Assembly: GCF_008831285.2 (NCBI RefSeq)
Contig: NC_045139.1
Coordinates: 34,941,706-35,005,705, forward strand
Direction of reading: 5' to 3'
DNA from: Nymphaea colorata
Taxonomy: Eukaryota > Streptophyta > Magnoliopsida > Nymphaeales > Nymphaeaceae
DNA length: 64,000 bases
Part shown: one piece after another, positions 58,858-64,000 of the stretch
How the letters are laid out: each line of letters begins with the position of its first letter
Position numbering within the stretch: the first letter of the stretch is position 1
The notes under the pieces: generated by a model
What the model was told of the DNA's origin: nothing
Seen by the model: the letters and a program-made list of their open reading frames with translations, nothing else
Database searches by the model: none
Program-made: the position numbers and the translations under genes

Positions 58858-58902
<45 letters not shown>
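58839..58902. repeat. (AT)n microsatellite, ~32 units
   Basis: A nearly pure AT repeat interrupted by one C at 58860. It is the longest microsatellite in the window. Confidence 0.95.
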
Positions 58903-58907
<5 letters not shown>

Positions 58908-60279
58908 GTTAGTGTTCCTTAAGAACTTAAAATTTTATATTTAGTGCCCTCTAACCAGAATTCTTGGTTGCAAAACTATTATGTTATGTTAATAATTACA
59001 AGTAGTGGGTACATTTATGTATGCTGGTATATTCTACATGTCGAACGTGTGCATCATACATGTTTCAACGTATGCATGTGTTCTGCGTTTGGTTACGTAT
59101 GGCTATCGTGTACAGCAGTGAGTGAACTCTCAAGTGCCATATCGCCCGACTGCCAGGATTTTCTAACTGGTATGGCTGTCAAGTGCATGAGTGGTTTTAT
59201 TTTATTTTATTTTATTTCTGTATTATATTTATGTTATAAGTAACTTGTGTGAGAATATTGAGGTGTAAAAAAATAATGAAGAGTTTAAAAATAATAAACT
59301 ATTTGGGCAGACATGCATGGGGGTCACAAAGAGAACAGTGACTCTATCAGCTACTAGGAAATAAAACAAAAACACACAATAATAATAAATAATAAACTAG
59401 ATTTCAGATTCAGAATTGGATATGACTTTTCTTTCTTTGTATTTGAATCTGAATTCAAATTCAAATATATAAATATTCGGAAAAGCAGATATAGTTAAGT
59501 GTATATTTAACTCGATTCCGATATCCTCATGCCACTTAATCCAACAATCGGCGGCATGCCAGTTTTTTGCTTAAGCTACAACACCAAACCCTATCACAGC
59601 ATCTGTGTACTAGTTTCTTAAAATGCCTATTATGCTTTCACTTGAAGTGCAAATTTGTTGAATTGGCACAAACAAATGGTGAAACGTTAGGTAGCCGATT
59701 TTAACCTGAATTGCCCTTCAATTATCTTTATTACAGATATATGGATATTATCTTTACTTCCATGCTTCCAAAATATTTTTTACTTGCCTGTCTTTCTAGA
59801 ATGATCTAAATTCATGTGAATTTTTTACAATGAGGCTCCCATTGTCACTTGTAAGGGCTGCCAAAAGATCCACAATCACTAGAGCACATTCAGAATGCCA
59901 ATCAACCTGGTTGGCAGATCCCAACTTGCCCTCTAACAGTTTAGCACACCTGAGTTATGACAGAGCGCCAACCAACATATCCTGCATTTTCTGATTTTCT
60001 GTCCCACTAAATTGAGGGAAAAATCGTTGTTAAAACAGTGAAATGTGGATGGCTGCTTTACATTTTATGAGACAAAGTGTCCTCGAAATCATGTCAGAGA
60101 TTACGTTACGAACATTGTGTCCATACAAGAGGACACGTTCACATGCCCTCAATGAGGGACTAACCAAACTACACGCGCTAATTAATCACAAAATCTCGAG
60201 TAAATTGCATATGCTACATTCAAATGGCACTGGAATTCTTACATAACTTGAGGGTTATTTTATTTCCTCGCTGTTTTGG

Positions 60280-60285
60280 TTTATT
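60280..60285 (-). terminator. Polyadenylation signal of SCPL copy B
   Basis: AATAAA on the minus strand, 106 bp after the stop codon, within a block conserved in copy A (36424-36429). Conservation between copies supports it modestly. Confidence 0.45.
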
Positions 60286-60390
60286 TCCTTGTGACAGAAT
60301 TCTTCCTTAAAGTCCCACACACACACACACCAATCGCTCAAAGACCGATCAGTTGATCAGAATGAAAGCGCTCCACTCGGCACATTGACT

Positions 60391-63300
60391 TCAGAAAGTT
60401 TCAGGGAGTGGTTTCCCTTGCAGGAACGCCTTGAAAAGCACAAGGGCCCTCTGTGGCTGTGAGAAAGGAGCTTCATGAGAACCTCCTCTAATGGTGGCAA
60501 ATGATAAGATATCCCCATAGACTTGTGTCCACCCACCAACCTGCCAAAAAGAAGGAAAAGGCCAGTTAGAGATATCAAGAATCCAACATTTGAAGAATAA
60601 GACCACAACCAACAGTAACTCCATTCTTTTTTCTTTCAGAATCAAGCCTCACGGTCTCACTAAAAACAAATCGAGATAAGGAGAAACAGATTGCCAATTG
60701 GTTTTGGCGTTTCTGAGCTAAAAAGAAGAGAGAATGCTATCCTCACTAAAAACAAAATGAGATGAGGGAGAAACAAAGAAATGATTTGCCAATGTACCAC
60801 TGCTGTAGATCAAAGTGACGCTCGTTACCTGTTTCCCTGCAAACCAGACTCTGTAAGGAATAGTTGTATTGAGTCCTAAACGAGCAGCTAATCCATGAAT
60901 CTGAGTTCGGCTTCCTGTCAGAGGAACCACTGAATCCTGGTCTCCACTGCATCAACATTAAGATGGATTGACAGTATGAGACAGCTGCCCTTGATTTTCT
61001 TTTCAGAAACTTGTTTGCCTAAGATGTATTTGGAAAATGATCGTACCCAACAACGGACATGGCCGTTTGGTCACTTGTTACATATCCGGGTTGTTTGGCA
61101 GTTAGAACACTCTGCAAGCATTCCATGATTCCATGATTTTACCCTAAAGATTCAGGTAGATTCATGGAGGTGCCATTGAATCTTTATTGAATATTTACAA
61201 AGTTTTTTTATTTGCCAAACGACCTCACAGGGTTCTACAGAGAGAGGAAAGGACCTAACCTTTTGCATTTTCTCGAACAATTACCCTCCCTACAAATTGA
61301 ACCCGTGATTTTTCAACTGGCAGTGCCAGTACTTGACCACTGCATGTCTTTATCTATTTACGCCTATCTGAAGTGAAGCAACATAATCTACACACAGAAA
61401 GATACTGCAGATACAGGAAATTAACCTGTAAACCAGGACTGGGATGCCAGACTTCACAATGGAACCAAGAAGAGGGATAGTAGGGATCGCCACATCAAGC
61501 AACTTGTAGTCCAGGATGCTGAAAGAAAAGCAAATTATTAGAAGTTGAAGCTAATTATGGAACAATAAAATACTTGTACATGTTTTCCCTTTTCCACATC
61601 AAACTTCCTCAGGTAATCAGCGTAGGAATAGCAAATTCGCACTTGTTGTAATGTTGTCACTAGCTTTTAGGGATACTGAAGCAGGAAAATTTATTTTTGA
61701 CGTTTCACATCCACTCAAGCAAATGGCACTCACTGTGAACAAATAGAAGATATGAAAGATCATAAAAGTAGTTTCTTTTCTCTGTTCTTTCATTTTGGTC
61801 TTTGTATGCTGAAAGAAGCAACAGATTGGTAACTATTTATGTGAAATTATGAAAAGAATATCTATTACATTTTTTATGTGAAAATCAGGATGTTTGCCAC
61901 TACACCGCGGAAGACCAATCTCCAGTGCCATGAATTAGAGGGAAAAAGTAAGGTTTCGAAATCGAATACAAAGTTAAGAAGAAAAATCACAACCTGCTGC
62001 ATGCTTCCCACTTGGAGACTCCCGCTAGTCGAGCGTGTAGAGCCCTCTGAACATCCTTCCTGTTGAAATAGTTAACGGTTTCATCTTCAACACACACGTC
62101 TATCTTCCCTGTCATTTTCTGCAATGGGGAATGGGCAGGAACCACCATGAATACAAAATGAAGGAAAAACAAGGGTCGACGGCTCAGAATCTCTGGCTCA
62201 CCATGGGACTCAGAACTAGAGATTGCATCTTAAGAGATGAGATGCAGACGTCAAGAGTGACATCATACTTGTCCACGAATTTGCTCATCTCCCTCTCCAC
62301 GGTGCTCATAACTAGGACACAGATGGACGATACGTTTCCCCTGTAAGTCTCGCTTAAGTATAGGCTATAAGTGCAGTTCCGTGAGAAAATTCTGTATGTA
62401 GAATCAGATATCACTCCATGAGACCATAGGAACTCTGCCCTCGAGTTCAAGTTAGTATAGTACTCCAAAAGTGGATTGCCCAACTGCCCAGAGAACAAAG
62501 AGAAGAAAGTCCGATGCAGAATGTTATGTATTGAACCAGTGATAGATACAGCATGAATTGAAGCTCTTTTCATGTGCCTTTTTGGAAGAGCAAGAGACCC
62601 AGTTTTTGCAAAAGCTTGTAACTGATTAGGTAGTCAATAATGATAAAGGCAAACTCGATGGTATCAAATTAAAGAATGCTTCCATAATTTGAAACTCACA
62701 GCAATTCCTTTAAGGTTGAACTCTTTCTGCTGCTTGTTCGCTCGAATCAGGAGGTCAGCTAACTGAGGAATGTAGTGGCCCGGCAAGAAAAACCGAACAA
62801 AGGATGAATACAGAAGGAAGAAATTCACATCTTGAAGGCATCATCTAATTCTACCTTATAATTTCAAACTTTATGTGGCAGACTGGTGGAGAGATGGCCT
62901 ACCTGCATAGCTCTCTCCCGTAATAAAGAGGTCTCTGTTCTTGTACTCGGGGAACTTGACCAACCAACGTCGCAGAAATGCTAGATTTTCTCTTGCTGCA
63001 ACGGGATAAAGAAAAATAATAATTCAGTCACAGGGATGAACTTTATATGCTCAAGTTCATAGACAATCAAACCAACCAATTTCCACATCTACGTGCAAAT
63101 ATGCCGTCCTTTTTCATATTTTCTCATCCTTGAAATTAGAGGTCCACATACTTGCTCCTCCCCAGTTGTTTATTTAAAATGCAATTGTTCTTGGAAAGAA
63201 GAAGAGTTTGCTGTAAACAAGTCACATTAATCTTGCCTGTTCTCTCATCGTTCATGTCACGATAATCAGAAATGTTTCTTGAATATGAAAACCCAACTCC

Positions 63301-63860
63301 TGCTGGCGTCTCCACGTACAACATGTTTGCTTCTGCAAAATATGGACATCCATATGTGAATCGAAGAAAGAAATATCAAGAGAAGGTAAAAAGACGAACC
63401 GGGAAGCACACCAAAGGGATACCTGTGTTCCAACTATACGCATTTCTCACCAGTATGTTACCACTAGGCCTAAAGGGGCCATTCTCCGTGAAAGCTCCCA
63501 CGCCCACGGACGAACAACCAGGCCCTGACCGGCAACCACAAAAAAATTCAGACCCAAGTTGTGAAATCTATCAAGAATTCCAAGGGAAATGGTGATCAGA
63601 CCTCCATTGAACCAGATGACGAGAGGCTTAGAGGATGGTTCAGTTTCTGCCTCAATAAAATAGTAAAATAGAGCTCGTTCTCTCTTTTTGCCCACAGTAA
63701 TATATCCAGCAAATTGCTGAAAATCTACTGGCTGTTGTCCCGGCAGTCGGGTGATTCTATCAGAGGTTGCAGAAGAACAAACCTCTGTTGGGAAGCTCAG
63801 GTGCAACAGAAGAGTCGCCAGAGTCGCCATGACCATACTTCTCCATGGTGTAGAACCCAT
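60391..63860 (-). CDS. SCPL45: SCPL45-like serine carboxypeptidase, copy B
   Basis: Ten exons on the minus strand: 63860-63602, 63524-63423, 63332-63237, 62995-62903, 62779-62700, 62483-62202, 62118-61994, 61518-61426, 60946-60829 and 60540-60391, giving 465 residues. Residues ~1-30 are a signal peptide. S10 peptidase landmarks: NGGPGCSS (exons 1-2), GESYAG with nucleophile Ser181, GDQDS with Asp381, GGSHEAP with His438, and C-terminal [11 protein letters not shown]. It closely follows Arabidopsis SCPL45, a secreted or vacuolar carboxypeptidase-like enzyme whose substrate is not settled. The start at 63860 is preferred because that ATG context is conserved in copy A, while the upstream ATG (63869) is ACG there. 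Intron 3 uses a GC donor (63236-63235) in both copies. The intron 4 acceptor reads GG (62781-62780) where copy A has AG; correct splicing is therefore doubtful. Confidence 0.93.
61203..61355 (-). mobile_element. Probable tRNA-derived SINE (copy in segment B)
   Basis: The counterpart of 37388-37540, in the intron between exons 8 and 9. It keeps the GGTCAAGTACTGGCACTGCC and CGGGTTCAATTTGTAGG words on the minus strand, with a small insertion (GCAT) near the A-box side. Confidence 0.42.
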
Positions 63861-64000
63861 TACTGGCATTGAGACTTGGGATCATGAAGGTGGCTAACTC
63901 AAGTCGGACAACCATTAAATAGCCAAAGCCAAAGTAGTTATCTTTTCCAGTACGCAACTGTATCTGGTGACTTACGTGATTTCCTGTGCATTCCCTTTCT

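Larger units (their letters stand above)
59405..63999 (-). repeat. SCPL segmental duplication, copy B
   Basis: Aligns with 35530-46640 once the two insertions there are removed, from the repeat-rich 3' flank (59405-59530) to about 100 bp upstream of the gene, and reaches the window end. Same orientation as copy A. Copy B keeps exon 2 and lacks both insertions, so it represents the ancestral structure. Confidence 0.9.

Noticed and set aside
63861-63869. ATG at 63869 as the start of SCPL copy B
   Set aside because: The corresponding codon in copy A is ACG, whereas the ATG at 63860 is conserved in both copies, so the downstream start is preferred. Both are in frame, so this is not certain.

Overview
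The window is nuclear DNA from a flowering plant. The evidence is spliced genes with GT-AG introns, a nuclear gene for the plastid ClpC chaperone with a transit peptide, a BAR-domain ARF-GAP of the plant AGD family, plant serine carboxypeptidase-like (SCPL) genes, Ty1/copia elements, a TRIM element and many MITE-like repeats. The species cannot be fixed from this sequence. All exon coordinates were read by eye from splice signals and protein continuity.

Layout. (1) 1-5301: a near-perfect 2.9 kb palindrome followed by an inverted copy of the promoter, leader and exon 1 of the neighbouring AGD gene; it ends at a 100-N assembly gap (5302-5401). (2) 5402-15028, minus strand: exons 1-10 (BAR domain) of an AGD3/VAN3-type ARF-GAP. 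Everything encoding PH, ArfGAP and ankyrin domains is missing, because the gap and the inverted copy sit where it should be. The introns hold a complete 460-bp TRIM, a 231-bp tandem duplication and MITE-like repeats. (3) 14387-18818: AGD promoter and leader (the other arm of the inverted duplication), then a foldback element with ~0.57-0.60 kb arms. (4) 19.5-20.7 kb, plus: a divergent NAC-like gene fragment. (5) 23.8-32.7 kb, plus: an intact nine-exon CLPC gene (922 aa), whose 2.9 kb intron 6 carries a foldback MITE. (6) 35.5-46.6 kb and 59.4-64.0 kb: two direct copies of a segment carrying an SCPL45-like gene (minus strand). Copy A is a multiply broken pseudogene that also carries a 5.9 kb copia-type element in intron 5 and a solo LTR at its start. 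Copy B has ten exons and an intact catalytic triad, but one splice acceptor reads GG instead of AG. (7) Between them, 46.6-59.4 kb is repeat territory: diverged direct repeats, a CGGAGC-type MITE, a 4.9 kb full-length copia element with matching target-site duplications, and a plus-strand copia RT relic.

The genes are independent housekeeping or family genes and do not form a pathway: vesicle traffic (AGD), plastid protein quality control (CLPC) and secreted or vacuolar peptidase-like enzymes (SCPL). The most unusual points are the inverted duplication around the gap (probably a misassembly, possibly a real rearrangement), the gag-bearing copia element with a ~20-bp minisatellite and paired GC-rich hairpins in its leader, the stepwise decay of SCPL copy A including loss of the nucleophile serine, and the acceptor mutation in copy B. 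I found no CRISPR array, operon or obviously new multi-gene system.
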